The notes below the pieces were generated by a model. The model had not been told where the DNA came from. It saw only the letters and a list, made by a program, of their open reading frames with translations, and did not search any database. From positions 11,461 to 75,460 of the forward strand of contig CAYPNF010000042.1 in assembly GCA_964411985.1 (NCBI GenBank): a DNA stretch of 64,000 bases. Direction: 5' to 3'. Position numbers and translations under genes: made by a program. Below, in pieces: positions 16,864-24,748 of the stretch (position 1 is the first letter of the stretch; every line of letters begins with the position of its first letter). Source of the DNA: CAYPNF01 sp964411985. GTDB taxonomy: Bacteria > Verrucomicrobiota > Verrucomicrobiia > Limisphaerales > J093.

Positions 16864-17543
16864 GGAAGCCTAGAATCTGGCTTGCTGGGGGCCTGGTCCT
16901 TTTGGGGGCCATGGCCCTTGGCCTATTGTACCAGCAGCACGAGCGGATCCTCGCCTTGAAGCGCGAAATCGTCGTGCGGAGTGAGGGTCTGCCGAAGCAG
17001 CAGGCCAAGCAGGTGGCACTCCCCAAGCCAAGCGTTGTCAACGCGACGCATCAACCGCTCACTGCCGCCGAAAGCCTGGAGCGGCTCAAACTCCGGGCCG
17101 AGTTCACCCAGCTCAAACAACAGAATGGGGACCTGGCTGAGTATGAACGCTGGAATCGCAGCCTGGCTGAGCAGGTCAAAGCGCTCGGCATCAAATCCCC
17201 CCGCAGCGATAGCCGGCCTGATAGGCCGTTCATCCCCACAAAAGAGGTGCGAATGCTGGGCACCTCGGGGCCGGAAGAAGCATTCCAGTCCTTCGTCTAC
17301 GCCCTGGTTCATAGGGACACCAATGTGCTCGGGCAGGTCACCGGGCCCGCGATGCTCGAGTCCATTATGAAAGACTCGCAGCTGTTTGAGAAAGCGAATA
17401 TCCCCGAGGCTTTCCAAATCCGAAGAATCACTCGCGGGGAGGATCACGCGGAACTGGAGATCGCCATCAAGGTCAAGAACGAGGAGAATACGGAGAGCGT
17501 GAGCTTGGAACTCGTGGATGGCGGGTGGAGAATGAAAGAGTAA
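16860..17543 (+). CDS. Single-pass membrane protein of unknown function, third gene of sigma operon
   Basis: 227 aa, overlapping the previous gene by 4 bp (ATGA), so translation is probably coupled. Residues 5-24 form a TM helix (IWLAGGLVLLGAMALGLLYQ); residues ~25-110 are predicted coiled coil (LRAEFTQLKQQNGDLAEYER). The C-terminal domain (about 130-227) has EEAFQSFVYALVHRDTNVL and ends EENTESVSLELVDGGWRMKE, a pattern reminiscent of small NTF2-like or DUF4878-like domains in exported proteins. I do not recognise a named family. Co-expression with the sigma factor suggests a regulatory or envelope role. Confidence 0.75.
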   Translation: MRKPRIWLAGGLVLLGAMALGLLYQQHERILALKREIVVRSEGLPKQQAKQVALPKPSVVNATHQPLTAAESLERLKLRAEFTQLKQQNGDLAEYERWNRSLAEQVKALGIKSPRSDSRPDRPFIPTKEVRMLGTSGPEEAFQSFVYALVHRDTNVLGQVTGPAMLESIMKDSQLFEKANIPEAFQIRRITRGEDHAELEIAIKVKNEENTESVSLELVDGGWRMKE

Positions 17544-17591
17544 AACGACCTCCTTTCCTGATCGGCCGCAGAAACCACTCCGAACCAGCCA

Positions 17592-18824
17592 TCAACTCCG
17601 ACCGGACTTGCCTGGGCGTCTGAGCTTGGGCAGGGCAGGAATCAGCAGCTTTCGAGCTTCCACCAGAAGCCCTTCCAGCCGCGCCCTCAGAATCCCGGTG
17701 AGTTTTCGATAGCGAGGCATTTCGAGGGCTGCTGCCACCAGAAGTTGCACCATCGCCTCCACATCGTCCAAAGACACAAACTCAGCCTGAATCGTCTTCT
17801 GAGGGCCGCAGTTGTGGTAATTGCCCAGAGCCACGCATACACCCGTCGAAATGTACCCGTATTCCTGGTAGGCCGTCGCCTCGCAGGTGCCCCCGCTCAT
17901 AAGGGCACGCTGAAACTGGAACTGAGGATCCGCTTTCTGAACCTCGGCCGCCACCTCCGCTAGAAAACGGGTCGCGCCTGAGTCAAAAGTGGATGCCCGG
18001 TCTCCTACCCGCAGGATCACTCCCTTGCCCATGGACACAGGTGGCATTTCTTTGCTGGTTTCCAGAGAGATCACCAACGCCTTCTTGGGCAATTCCCGCT
18101 CCGACGCCAGGGCCAGCGCACCGTAGAAACCCACTTCCTCCGCTCGCGAGAGAACTCCGATCACGTTGACCTTGGCCCGACGACGCTTCAATTCGATCAA
18201 GGTGGCCAGCACGGAGGCGCAGCCAACCAAGTCATCGCACGCGCGCGCCAAGAGTCGGCGCTGGCGAACCTCGCACGGTTCCACATCCCAAACCGCAAAT
18301 TGAGGCAAACCCCGCATTGGTTCTGCCGTGCGCAACACATATTCCTTTCCCTCAAGTTTGCGAGCGACCCGCGCGGGAATCCCTCCCGGCATGAGACGCA
18401 CTGCCAAACCCTTGCGAAAATGGTCGTCGGGCACTCCTCCCAGGAACTTTGCCTGCCACTCCCGGTCCCCGATCTGCCCCAAGATTTTGAAGCCCGGATG
18501 GTCCATGTGGGCCGCCAAGACGAGTGGACGATTCCCCGACGCTCGATTGAGCCGGATGAACACATTCCCGAAGCGGTCGAGGTCATACTCCAGCCGGCTT
18601 TGGCGGCAGATCGCTAGCACCTCCTCGCGCACGGCGTGCTCGTGCCCAGGTGCGGTAGGGATCTCCAACAACCGCTGCGCGATCTTCAAAACCGACTTCC
18701 TCGGCGCCGCACTCAGACGGAGTTCCAATCGGGTTGGGTGCGCTTCTGACTTACCTCGCTTCCCGCGGCTCACCCCCACCACCCCCGAAGCGATCCAGTT
18801 CCGACGTTCATGCGCTTGACTCAT
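17592..18824 (-). CDS. M42-like (FrvX-type) metallo-aminopeptidase
   Basis: 410 aa from the ATG at 18824. The first ~45 residues are basic and not part of the fold. From VLKIAQRLLEIPTAPGHE the sequence follows the M42/M20 di-zinc peptidase order: metal histidine in AAHMDHPGF, beta-rich dimerisation-like insert, bridging aspartate in ARACDDLVG, catalytic glutamates in SRAEEVGFYGA, an acidic ligand position in ISLETSK and a C-terminal histidine in GNYHNCG. The second motif reads HMDHPG where HxDE is usual, and the fourth position has Glu rather than the usual Asp, so this is a divergent branch. Members remove N-terminal residues from peptides in the cytoplasm. The gene is single. Confidence 0.85.
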   Translation of the reverse strand: MSQAHERRNWIASGVVGVSRGKRGKSEAHPTRLELRLSAAPRKSVLKIAQRLLEIPTAPGHEHAVREEVLAICRQSRLEYDLDRFGNVFIRLNRASGNRPLVLAAHMDHPGFKILGQIGDREWQAKFLGGVPDDHFRKGLAVRLMPGGIPARVARKLEGKEYVLRTAEPMRGLPQFAVWDVEPCEVRQRRLLARACDDLVGCASVLATLIELKRRRAKVNVIGVLSRAEEVGFYGALALASERELPKKALVISLETSKEMPPVSMGKGVILRVGDRASTFDSGATRFLAEVAAEVQKADPQFQFQRALMSGGTCEATAYQEYGYISTGVCVALGNYHNCGPQKTIQAEFVSLDDVEAMVQLLVAAALEMPRYRKLTGILRARLEGLLVEARKLLIPALPKLRRPGKSGRS

Positions 18825-19199
18825 AATCCCCTTGATTACATCGCCTGTCCCTTTTCGAAAAGAAGAATGCCCGCGTTGGGAACTATTTGGGGACAGGCAT
18901 TAATGAGGAGGCAACGCGACTTTCGGCTGAACCACCCTCAGTTAGTTCACAAACAATTACACAGGAATAGGATAGGATGGTCAATTCGGGTTAGCTTCAT
19001 GTGCCCGAGCCACTCGCGGATTAGGGGACAGGTCATGAAGATCGGTGCTGATGCAGATTCCTGCCGACGACTCCATTCGGCTCGAGACGTGGATCCATCA
19101 GGGTCTGTCCCCGCTTTCCAGAAGTGAGAGGAGGGTGCTGGCTACACTGTCTGTCCCTAAAGCGGCCAGCGGTTCTTGGGGAGAGCAAGTGGCGAACCT
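18825..19199. other. Gene-free stretch with scattered CTGTCCC/GGGACAG words
   Basis: No credible coding sequence. The word CTGTCCC or its complement occurs five times in both orientations at 18844-18851, 18889-18897, 19024-19032, 19105-19112 and 19151-19157; three copies have the longer form GGGGACAGG or CCTGTCCC. Such clustering is unlikely by chance in 320 bp and suggests decayed ends of a small mobile or palindromic element, but no transposase remains. Confidence 0.45.
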
Positions 19200-19305
19200 C
19201 CGCAGTCATCGCAGCTATCGCAGTCGATACCCTAGAGGCCATACAAAACCTATATGTTTTGTAGGAGAGGTAGGGGTCCAGCTGCGACAACTGCGACGAC
19301 TGCGG
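19200..19305. repeat. Long imperfect hairpin, 50-bp arms, 6-bp loop
   Basis: Arm 19200-19249 pairs with 19256-19305 across the loop CTATAT. The outer 24 positions repeat the unit TCGCAG and match their partner at about five of six positions; the inner 8 bp (TACAAAAC with GTTTTGTA) are perfect; the middle is looser. Most mismatches in the outer arm become G-U wobbles when transcribed from the minus strand, which is the strand of the aminotransferase gene ending 28 bp away. It may act as that gene's 3' structure or be a dispersed repeat. Confidence 0.75.
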
Positions 19306-19332
19306 AATGCAGCTCGACTCGGGCAACAATCC

Positions 19333-20664
19333 CTACCCCTGGCCACGGGCTGCCCGGCCTAAGCGCTCGATTCCGGCTTCGATTTCCGCCCGCTTGGCGG
19401 AGCCGAAACTCAGGCGCAGTTCGTGGTCGGGGGCACGCCGAGTGGGGTCTTCGGCGTAGCAGAGACGGCCCGGGACATAAAACACACCCTGGTCCAAGGC
19501 TCGCCGGAAGAACTTGGAGCTCACGCCGCTGCGCACCCGCTGAGGCAGCGTGGCCCAGACATAAAGGCCACCCCCCGGAAAAGCCCAGGAGATTTCTAGT
19601 CCCGAAAGGTGCACCACCATCGCTTGAATCATCCAAGCAGCCTTTCGGGCGTAACGTTCGCACAATCGCGCGACGTGTTTTTTATAAACGCCCGTTTCCA
19701 ACGCGGCCAACATCAAGTGCTGCAATAGGTTGCTCGTCCCGAAATCGTGACTCCCTTTGAGCCGCAACACAGGCTGCCTTATGGCTGGTGGTAGCCACCC
19801 ATATCCCACCCGGACCCCGGTAGCGAACGGCTTGCTGTAGGTACTGGTGTAGATCACCCGATCCTTGGCTCCGTCCAGGACGAGGCTGGAGGGGATATCC
19901 CCGCCCGAAAAGCGCAACTCCCGATACGCGGCATCCTCCAGAAGGTAGATCCGGTGCCCGGCTTTCTCTTCGTACCGCCGCAAGAGCTTCAGGGCCGCCT
20001 TCTTTTTGGCGAAGCTCGTTGTCCTACCGGTCGGGTTTTGGAAGTAAGAGACGAGGTAGAGTAACTTCAGCCGGTGCAATTGCCCTTTCTTTCGTAAACT
20101 CTCCAACACCTCCTCTAGAGCGAGGAGGTCCAAGCCATCCGTCTGCATCCGGATGCCGCGGCACTCCACCCCGTGGCTCTGGAGAATGCCGAGGTAAACG
20201 AAATAGGTGGGATCCTCCACCAGAACGAGATCCCCCACATCGCACAAGGCTTCTGTGACCAAGTAAAGCAACTGCTGGGAGCCGTGGGTCATGACCAGTC
20301 GATCCGGGTGGTAAAGGGATCGATCCGGTTCGGCTGATCTTCGGAGGCCTTCGAACTTCACAGCTTGCTGCAGGGCAGACTGATCCAGGTGGAATAGGTG
20401 GTCTGCCGTCCGTTGACGCAGCTCGGGCAGGCCCGGCGTGCTGCCGTATTGCAGCGAGGCCTGTCCGCGTTGATGAGTACGCAAGAGCCTATCCAGCAAA
20501 TGTTTCGATTCCTTTACCGGCAACGTTTCCCAGTCGGTAAATCCTGCGGCTAAGCTGATCAGCTGCGGTTGCGCGAGTGCAAGGCTCATCAGCCAGCTAA
20601 TGGGCGGTTCCTGGGTCCGGAGACCCACTTGCGACAATCCGCGAACGTCCTGCTTCGGTGTCAT
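19333..20664 (-). CDS. PLP-dependent aminotransferase, MocR/2-aminoadipate aminotransferase type
   Basis: The ATG at 20664 gives 443 aa; a TTG further upstream at 20703 is less likely. This is a fold-type I aminotransferase: start ISLAAGFTDWETLP, substrate loop ASLQYGSTPGLPELRQR, PLP-contact THGSQQLLYLV, EDPTYFVYLG, asparagine in YFQNPTGRT, aspartate-type contact YLLEDAAYRELRF, Schiff-base lysine in STYSKPFATGVRVGY and the carboxylate arginine near HELRLSFG. The layout matches the LysN/ARO8 group, which uses 2-aminoadipate, aromatic or branched amino acids. There is no N-terminal GntR helix-turn-helix, so it is the enzyme alone, not a MocR regulator. Specificity is not determined. Confidence 0.9.
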   Translation of the reverse strand: MTPKQDVRGLSQVGLRTQEPPISWLMSLALAQPQLISLAAGFTDWETLPVKESKHLLDRLLRTHQRGQASLQYGSTPGLPELRQRTADHLFHLDQSALQQAVKFEGLRRSAEPDRSLYHPDRLVMTHGSQQLLYLVTEALCDVGDLVLVEDPTYFVYLGILQSHGVECRGIRMQTDGLDLLALEEVLESLRKKGQLHRLKLLYLVSYFQNPTGRTTSFAKKKAALKLLRRYEEKAGHRIYLLEDAAYRELRFSGGDIPSSLVLDGAKDRVIYTSTYSKPFATGVRVGYGWLPPAIRQPVLRLKGSHDFGTSNLLQHLMLAALETGVYKKHVARLCERYARKAAWMIQAMVVHLSGLEISWAFPGGGLYVWATLPQRVRSGVSSKFFRRALDQGVFYVPGRLCYAEDPTRRAPDHELRLSFGSAKRAEIEAGIERLGRAARGQG

Positions 20665-20741
20665 AAAGCGGCCAAGAATGGCCCAGAGCCCTAAAAACCG
20701 CAATCCAGCACCGCATTCAATCTAGGAGGAGGAAGTGGGAC

Positions 20742-20829
20742 TGACAGGATGAACAAGATGAACAGGATGAAGAGCAGGCGATGATGCAACCATTCAAATC
20801 CCATCCTGTAAATCCTGTGCACCCTGTCC
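20742..20829. repeat. Palindromic repeat family 1, copy A (ACAGGATG type)
   Basis: Arms 20742-20769 and 20802-20829 are imperfect inverted copies (28 bp) built from the unit ACAGGATG, with a 32-bp loop. The 300-bp gene-free stretch 20665-20964 holds this hairpin and little else recognisable. Two further copies of the same family lie at 39564-39649 and 39948-40033. Confidence 0.8.
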
Positions 20830-20964
20830 AATCTCACCGGTCTTTTCCATCCCTTGCCGAGGGGTGGTGTCTCCTGGGGGGTGGGACGGCTGGGTTCGAC
20901 GCCTCGGCGAGGCATCGACCACCAGAATTGGTTGAACCTTTTTGCGGCGCTCGCCTTCCACTCC

Positions 20965-21609
20965 ATGATGCAGCATAGTGCCTCCACAACCTCGGCCCTG
21001 GCCGAACCCGTCTGCACCATGGAACAAAGTGCGCCACAGCGGCCTGGAGAATCGGTTCCTCTGGAATCGGAGTTGTCACTCGTAGGCGCGGTGGAAGCAG
21101 CCAGGGGCGGTGACGCGGATGCCTGGACCGTTCTGCGCCAACGGTATCAGTTACCCCTCTACACGTTCGTCTGCGAGTTGGTCCGTAATCCTGAAACCGC
21201 CTTGGACGTGGTGCAGGAGACGTTCATCAACGCAATCCGCTACCTGCCAACCCTTCGCGAAAACGGCAAGTTTGGCTCCTGGTTGTTCAGCATCGCCCGC
21301 CAGAAATGCACCCACCACTGGCGTCGACCCAATCCTTCCGAACCCGGGGAAGAACCCGATCTCCAGGACCAGCCGGACCAGGGACTCAACCCGCGCGAAT
21401 GGTTGATCGCCCAGGAACAGGAGGAGGCTTTCCTTGCGGGTCTGCAGAAGCTCGCGGAGCCACACCGGGAAGTCGTGCTCCTGCACTGCCTGGAAGAGTT
21501 CAGTCTTGAGGAAATAGCTCAGATCACCCAAACCCCGCTAGGGACCGTGAAGTCCCGTCTGCACTACGCCCGTCGATCTTTGCGCACCGAAATGGAGGCT
21601 CGATCATGA
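20965..21609 (+). CDS. ECF-type RNA polymerase sigma factor
   Basis: The start is uncertain: ATG at 20965 gives 214 aa; ATG at 21019 gives 196 aa and leaves only a short tail ahead of the conserved domain. Region 2 contains YTFVCELVRNPETALDVVQE and FGSWLFSIARQKCTHHWRR; region 4 contains REVVLLHCLEEFSLEEIAQI and GTVKSRLHYARRSL. It heads a run in which the next gene overlaps by 4 bp and encodes a small single-pass membrane protein, the standard arrangement for a sigma factor held by a membrane anti-sigma factor. No zinc-finger anti-sigma motif is visible, so the partner would be atypical. Confidence 0.92.
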   Translation: MMQHSASTTSALAEPVCTMEQSAPQRPGESVPLESELSLVGAVEAARGGDADAWTVLRQRYQLPLYTFVCELVRNPETALDVVQETFINAIRYLPTLRENGKFGSWLFSIARQKCTHHWRRPNPSEPGEEPDLQDQPDQGLNPREWLIAQEQEEAFLAGLQKLAEPHREVVLLHCLEEFSLEEIAQITQTPLGTVKSRLHYARRSLRTEMEARS

Positions 21610-22004
21610 AAACGCCCAGGGAAATTCTCTTACGCCAACACGAGCCCATGCAGGCCCGCCTGGACGAGGCCTGTCGGACAGTCCAAGCCGAGACCTTGCG
21701 CAACGTCACGGCTGCACCATCAAAACGGAGATCGGCTGACGGCCCCTCGTTCTTTGGCCTACTATGGCAGGAGCTGTTTTGGACGGTTCGCTGGACTTGG
21801 GCCGGTTTTGCAGTCGTGTGGACACTGGTTGTATCGGTCAACCTGGCCATCTCGGACAAACCTAGGGTGCTTCCGGCTGAAGCCTTTGCCGACTTTTCGA
21901 CGCTGCTGGGTGCTCTTGAAACATCGGAGCGGCCACGCTCTCTCCAGCAGCCTGCTTCGCCTTCCCAAACACTGCGGCCAAGCTCCATGGCCACCAACGT
22001 TTGA
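21606..22004 (+). CDS. Small single-pass membrane protein, candidate anti-sigma partner
   Basis: 132 aa, overlapping the sigma gene by 4 bp. The cytoplasmic N-terminus (KTPREILLRQHEPMQARLDE) is followed by one TM helix near residues 62-82 (WAGFAVVWTLVVSVNLAI) and a short Ser/Pro-rich outer tail. I recall small proteins opening with this KTPREILL pattern beside sigma genes in other Verrucomicrobia, but no function has been assigned that I know of. Size, topology and coupling fit a membrane anchor or anti-sigma factor for the preceding gene product. The next gene follows 30 bp downstream. Confidence 0.75.
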   Translation: MKTPREILLRQHEPMQARLDEACRTVQAETLRNVTAAPSKRRSADGPSFFGLLWQELFWTVRWTWAGFAVVWTLVVSVNLAISDKPRVLPAEAFADFSTLLGALETSERPRSLQQPASPSQTLRPSSMATNV

Positions 22005-22034
22005 TCCATCCGTATCTCCGCATCTCCCGTCGCT

Positions 22035-23531
22035 ATGCAAAACGTCAATCCCGATTCAGCACCAGTGACTCCCTCGGCCACTCCTAGATCCGGCCTGCGC
22101 CTGGCCCTACGGATCGTACGCTGGCTGTTCCTAGGGGCGGTGGCGCTCGTCAGCGTGGCGGCTCTGTGGGTCACCTGGCAAAACTGGCGCGGCAAGGCGG
22201 AATGGGAGGCATGCAAGGAAGAGATGAAAGCCCGGAACGAGCCTCTCGATCTGGCCGTGGTGATGGGGGACCCGGCTCCGGACGATCAGAATTTCGCCAT
22301 GATCCCGCTCCTGGTGGAAGCGGCCAACGCGGCGCAGAAACAGATTCCTCTGGGACTCTTCGCCTGGAGGGACCACGGTGAGACCAATCTCGGTGCGTGG
22401 CGCCAGGGTCAGTTCGCAGACCTTGCCACCTATCAAAAGGCGCTTCGCAGCCTGACCAACGGCCTTACGCCTGACATCCAAGCGCTACAGGCACGACCAC
22501 CAGGCACCCCAGGGGCGGACTTCCTTTTCTTGCTCTCCCGCAACGATGCAGAGCTTCGGCAAGTGCGACAGGGACTGGATCTGCCCCGGGTAGACTTCAA
22601 TTACCGGCAGGGGATTCCCTCCGGCACGCTCATGCCGAAGATCGTGGTCCTGAAGCAACTCACAGGCGCCTATCGGATCGGAGCCTTGGCCTATCTGGCG
22701 GAGAACCAGTCCAGTGCAGCGTTGGAGCTGATTCGCGACGCACTGCGGTTGAGCGACACATTGAAGAAACAGCCGGTATTGATCACCGAACTCGTGCGAC
22801 TGGCTATGCTCAACCACGCCCTGCAACCTGTATGGGAAGGGCTTGCCCGGCATCAGTGGAACGACGACCAACTCCAACAACTGGGCCGATGGTTAGGGGA
22901 GGTCAACTGCGTCGAAGATGCCGCCCGCGCCTATCGCGGGGAACGAGCCCTAAGCTTGACGCTGCTCAACGCCGTCCCCGCACCTCAGACCGTTCCCCCC
23001 GTACAAGGCTTGAACGCCGAACCTCCCCCGCTGCCCCGATTCTGGCCGTGGCGCTACCAGAATCTGACCGGCATCGCGCGCATGTTTCAGGATCAGATCC
23101 TTGTGGTCTATTCTCCGACCAACCGAACGGTGGATCTTCAAAAGAAGAAGGAAATGGACCGAAGGAACGACGCCGCGATCAAGAGTTGGGCTCCGTCGCT
23201 GGTGTTTGCCCGCATGCTCTACCCGGCCCTGGCCAATGCCGCGTATCAGGTGGCATCGACTCAGGCTTCGTTCCACCTCGCCACCATCGCCGTCGCCCTG
23301 GAGCGTCATCTTCTGGCCAAAGGCCAATACCCGGAGCGCCTTGAGGAACTGGTCCCGACTTTCCTACCTTCTGTGCCGGTGGATCCCCTGACCGCAAAGC
23401 CACCTACGTATCAACTGATCAGTGCCAAACGGTTTGAGCTCTCCGCCACCACCGAGTCCAAGCCGCAGATCTCCTCCAAGAAGCCGAAAGAGGACTCCAT
23501 AAGATGGATCTACCCGGAGATCGGGAAGTAA
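22035..23531 (+). CDS. Single-pass membrane protein with large helical ectodomain and pseudopilin-like C-terminus
   Basis: 498 aa. Residues 1-25 are cytoplasmic, residues ~28-48 a TM helix (RWLFLGAVALVSVAALWVTW), the remainder external. The middle (about 60-370) is helical with no known motif. The last ~90 residues read like the globular end of a type II secretion pseudopilin: ALERHLLAKGQYPERLEEL, then VPTFLPSVPVDPLTAKPP, the usual YP-L-L-P / DP-GxP-Y pattern, without the N-terminal prepilin helix. It is third in the sigma operon and is probably expressed with it. It may be the sensor half of the signalling unit or an envelope protein; I cannot choose. Confidence 0.75.
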   Translation: MQNVNPDSAPVTPSATPRSGLRLALRIVRWLFLGAVALVSVAALWVTWQNWRGKAEWEACKEEMKARNEPLDLAVVMGDPAPDDQNFAMIPLLVEAANAAQKQIPLGLFAWRDHGETNLGAWRQGQFADLATYQKALRSLTNGLTPDIQALQARPPGTPGADFLFLLSRNDAELRQVRQGLDLPRVDFNYRQGIPSGTLMPKIVVLKQLTGAYRIGALAYLAENQSSAALELIRDALRLSDTLKKQPVLITELVRLAMLNHALQPVWEGLARHQWNDDQLQQLGRWLGEVNCVEDAARAYRGERALSLTLLNAVPAPQTVPPVQGLNAEPPPLPRFWPWRYQNLTGIARMFQDQILVVYSPTNRTVDLQKKKEMDRRNDAAIKSWAPSLVFARMLYPALANAAYQVASTQASFHLATIAVALERHLLAKGQYPERLEELVPTFLPSVPVDPLTAKPPTYQLISAKRFELSATTESKPQISSKKPKEDSIRWIYPEIGK

Positions 23532-23635
23532 CCCATGCCTAGCAGCGCTGGAATGTCACGGCCTGTGGGGACGCTCTGAAAACAGGCATCCGAATCTCGC
23601 TTGATTTCCTGCAAATGTTGGAGATTTTGTAGGAC

Positions 23636-23869
23636 ATGAGAAAGGTCACCGCCAGGGAGTTTCAAAAGCAGTTTGGGAAGGTGGCAAAGCAGCTGGCTGA
23701 AGGGCAGACCATCCAGGTCACCAACCACGGCAAACCCCTTGGTTTCTTTACCAAAGCCGCGCCGAAGAAAACCAAGATGCCGGATTTTCTCTCCAACCTG
23801 CAGTATCCCGGAGCCGACCCGCTGCTGGGCGAACAGATCCTCAAGGAGTTCCATGCCAGCCTATCTTGA
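23636..23869 (+). CDS. Phd/YefM-family antitoxin
   Basis: 77 aa. The N-terminus MRKVTAREFQKQFGKVAKQ with IQVTNHGKPLGFFTK is the Phd/YefM DNA-binding beta-hairpin fold that represses its own operon. The C-terminal half (DPLLGEQILKEFHASLS) is the toxin-binding tail. The downstream reading frame overlaps by 17 bp and begins as a PIN-domain toxin but stops early, so this antitoxin now seems to be without a working partner in cis. Confidence 0.85.
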   Translation: MRKVTAREFQKQFGKVAKQLAEGQTIQVTNHGKPLGFFTKAAPKKTKMPDFLSNLQYPGADPLLGEQILKEFHASLS

Positions 23870-23984
23870 CGCGGGTTTCGTGATCACCACGATCATCCCC
23901 ACCCATGGCTCCAGCACAGCAAACCAAGTCCTGCGGACACCGAACGCTCCGGTCGCTCTGAACGTTCTCCCTGAATCTCCGTGA
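23853..23984 (+). pseudogene. Truncated VapC-like PIN-domain toxin, 43 codons remain
   Basis: The ATG at 23853 overlaps the antitoxin end by 17 bp. The first residues MPAYLDAGFVITTIIPT match the opening strand of a PIN ribonuclease, including the first catalytic aspartate (YLDAGF), and APVALNVLPESP resembles the next strand and the beginning of the helix with the second acidic residue. The frame then ends in TGA at 23982-23984; the family is normally about 130-150 aa. The stop is 2 bp from the end of the convergent methyltransferase gene, so the missing part was probably deleted when that boundary formed. Confidence 0.75.
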
Positions 23985-23986
23985 GC

Positions 23987-24748
23987 CTACCGAGCGGAGC
24001 CCCTGTCCTCCTCAGGAGAGGAGTGTCTTCTTCCTCCCAACAACGCCAGTTCGAAGACCTTGAAGAAACAGTCCACGTCCTGAAAACCTATCTCTCGCAA
24101 CCATTGGCACTGCAGCTCCACCGGGGCCAGAATGTTCTCCTTCTTGTCGGGCCGATTGTAATAGGCATTCGCGATGGCCGGGCGAGTCGATGCGGAACCG
24201 GCGCGGTGATGAAACTCGTGAAGGTGATCAACAAAGAAATCGTCAAAGAGATCCTGCCCTGCCGGCGTCGCCGACGAAACGTGCTCCAAATTCAGGAATA
24301 CACCTCCCGGACTCAGCAGATCGAAGATCTCGGCATAGAGCGCCCGTTTCCGCGCATCAGGCTGGTGGTGGATGGAGAACCCGGAAATCACCACGTTGAA
24401 CGGTTCGTGACCCCGGATGCACTCCAGCCACTGGGAGGTTGAGAAATCTCCCCTTGAGATCGTGGCATTCCCCATCTCCGCCAGCTTATGACGTGCAGCC
24501 GCCAACATGGGCTCGGAAAAGTCCACGAAATGGCAATGAGCCCCCGGGAACAGGGAAAGAAGGAATCCTCCTAGAATCCCATCCCCACAGCCAAGATCGA
24601 GAAGCGACTTTGGGTTGGCACACCACAGCTGCACGATTTTGCCAATCACTGCGAATTGGAGCTGCGCCCCCGGGATAGCCCCTCGGACGCCTTCCAGAAA
24701 GACCTTGGACAGTTCCTCCGTTTGCCACTCACTGGTCTGTTTTGTCAT
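23987..24748 (-). CDS. Class I SAM-dependent methyltransferase
   Basis: 253 aa. Motif I is LLDLGCGDGILGG; the acidic residue that binds the SAM ribose is in CHFVDFSEPML; motif II/III is DFSTSQW and VVISGFSIHHQPD, followed by LSPGGVFLNLEHV. The fold is the small-molecule methyltransferase type (Methyltransf_11/25/31). The substrate cannot be read from the sequence. It overlaps the upstream alpha/beta-hydrolase gene by 4 bp (24745-24748), so the two are translationally coupled, which may mean consecutive steps on one metabolite. Confidence 0.9.
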   Translation of the reverse strand: MTKQTSEWQTEELSKVFLEGVRGAIPGAQLQFAVIGKIVQLWCANPKSLLDLGCGDGILGGFLLSLFPGAHCHFVDFSEPMLAAARHKLAEMGNATISRGDFSTSQWLECIRGHEPFNVVISGFSIHHQPDARKRALYAEIFDLLSPGGVFLNLEHVSSATPAGQDLFDDFFVDHLHEFHHRAGSASTRPAIANAYYNRPDKKENILAPVELQCQWLREIGFQDVDCFFKVFELALLGGRRHSSPEEDRGSAR

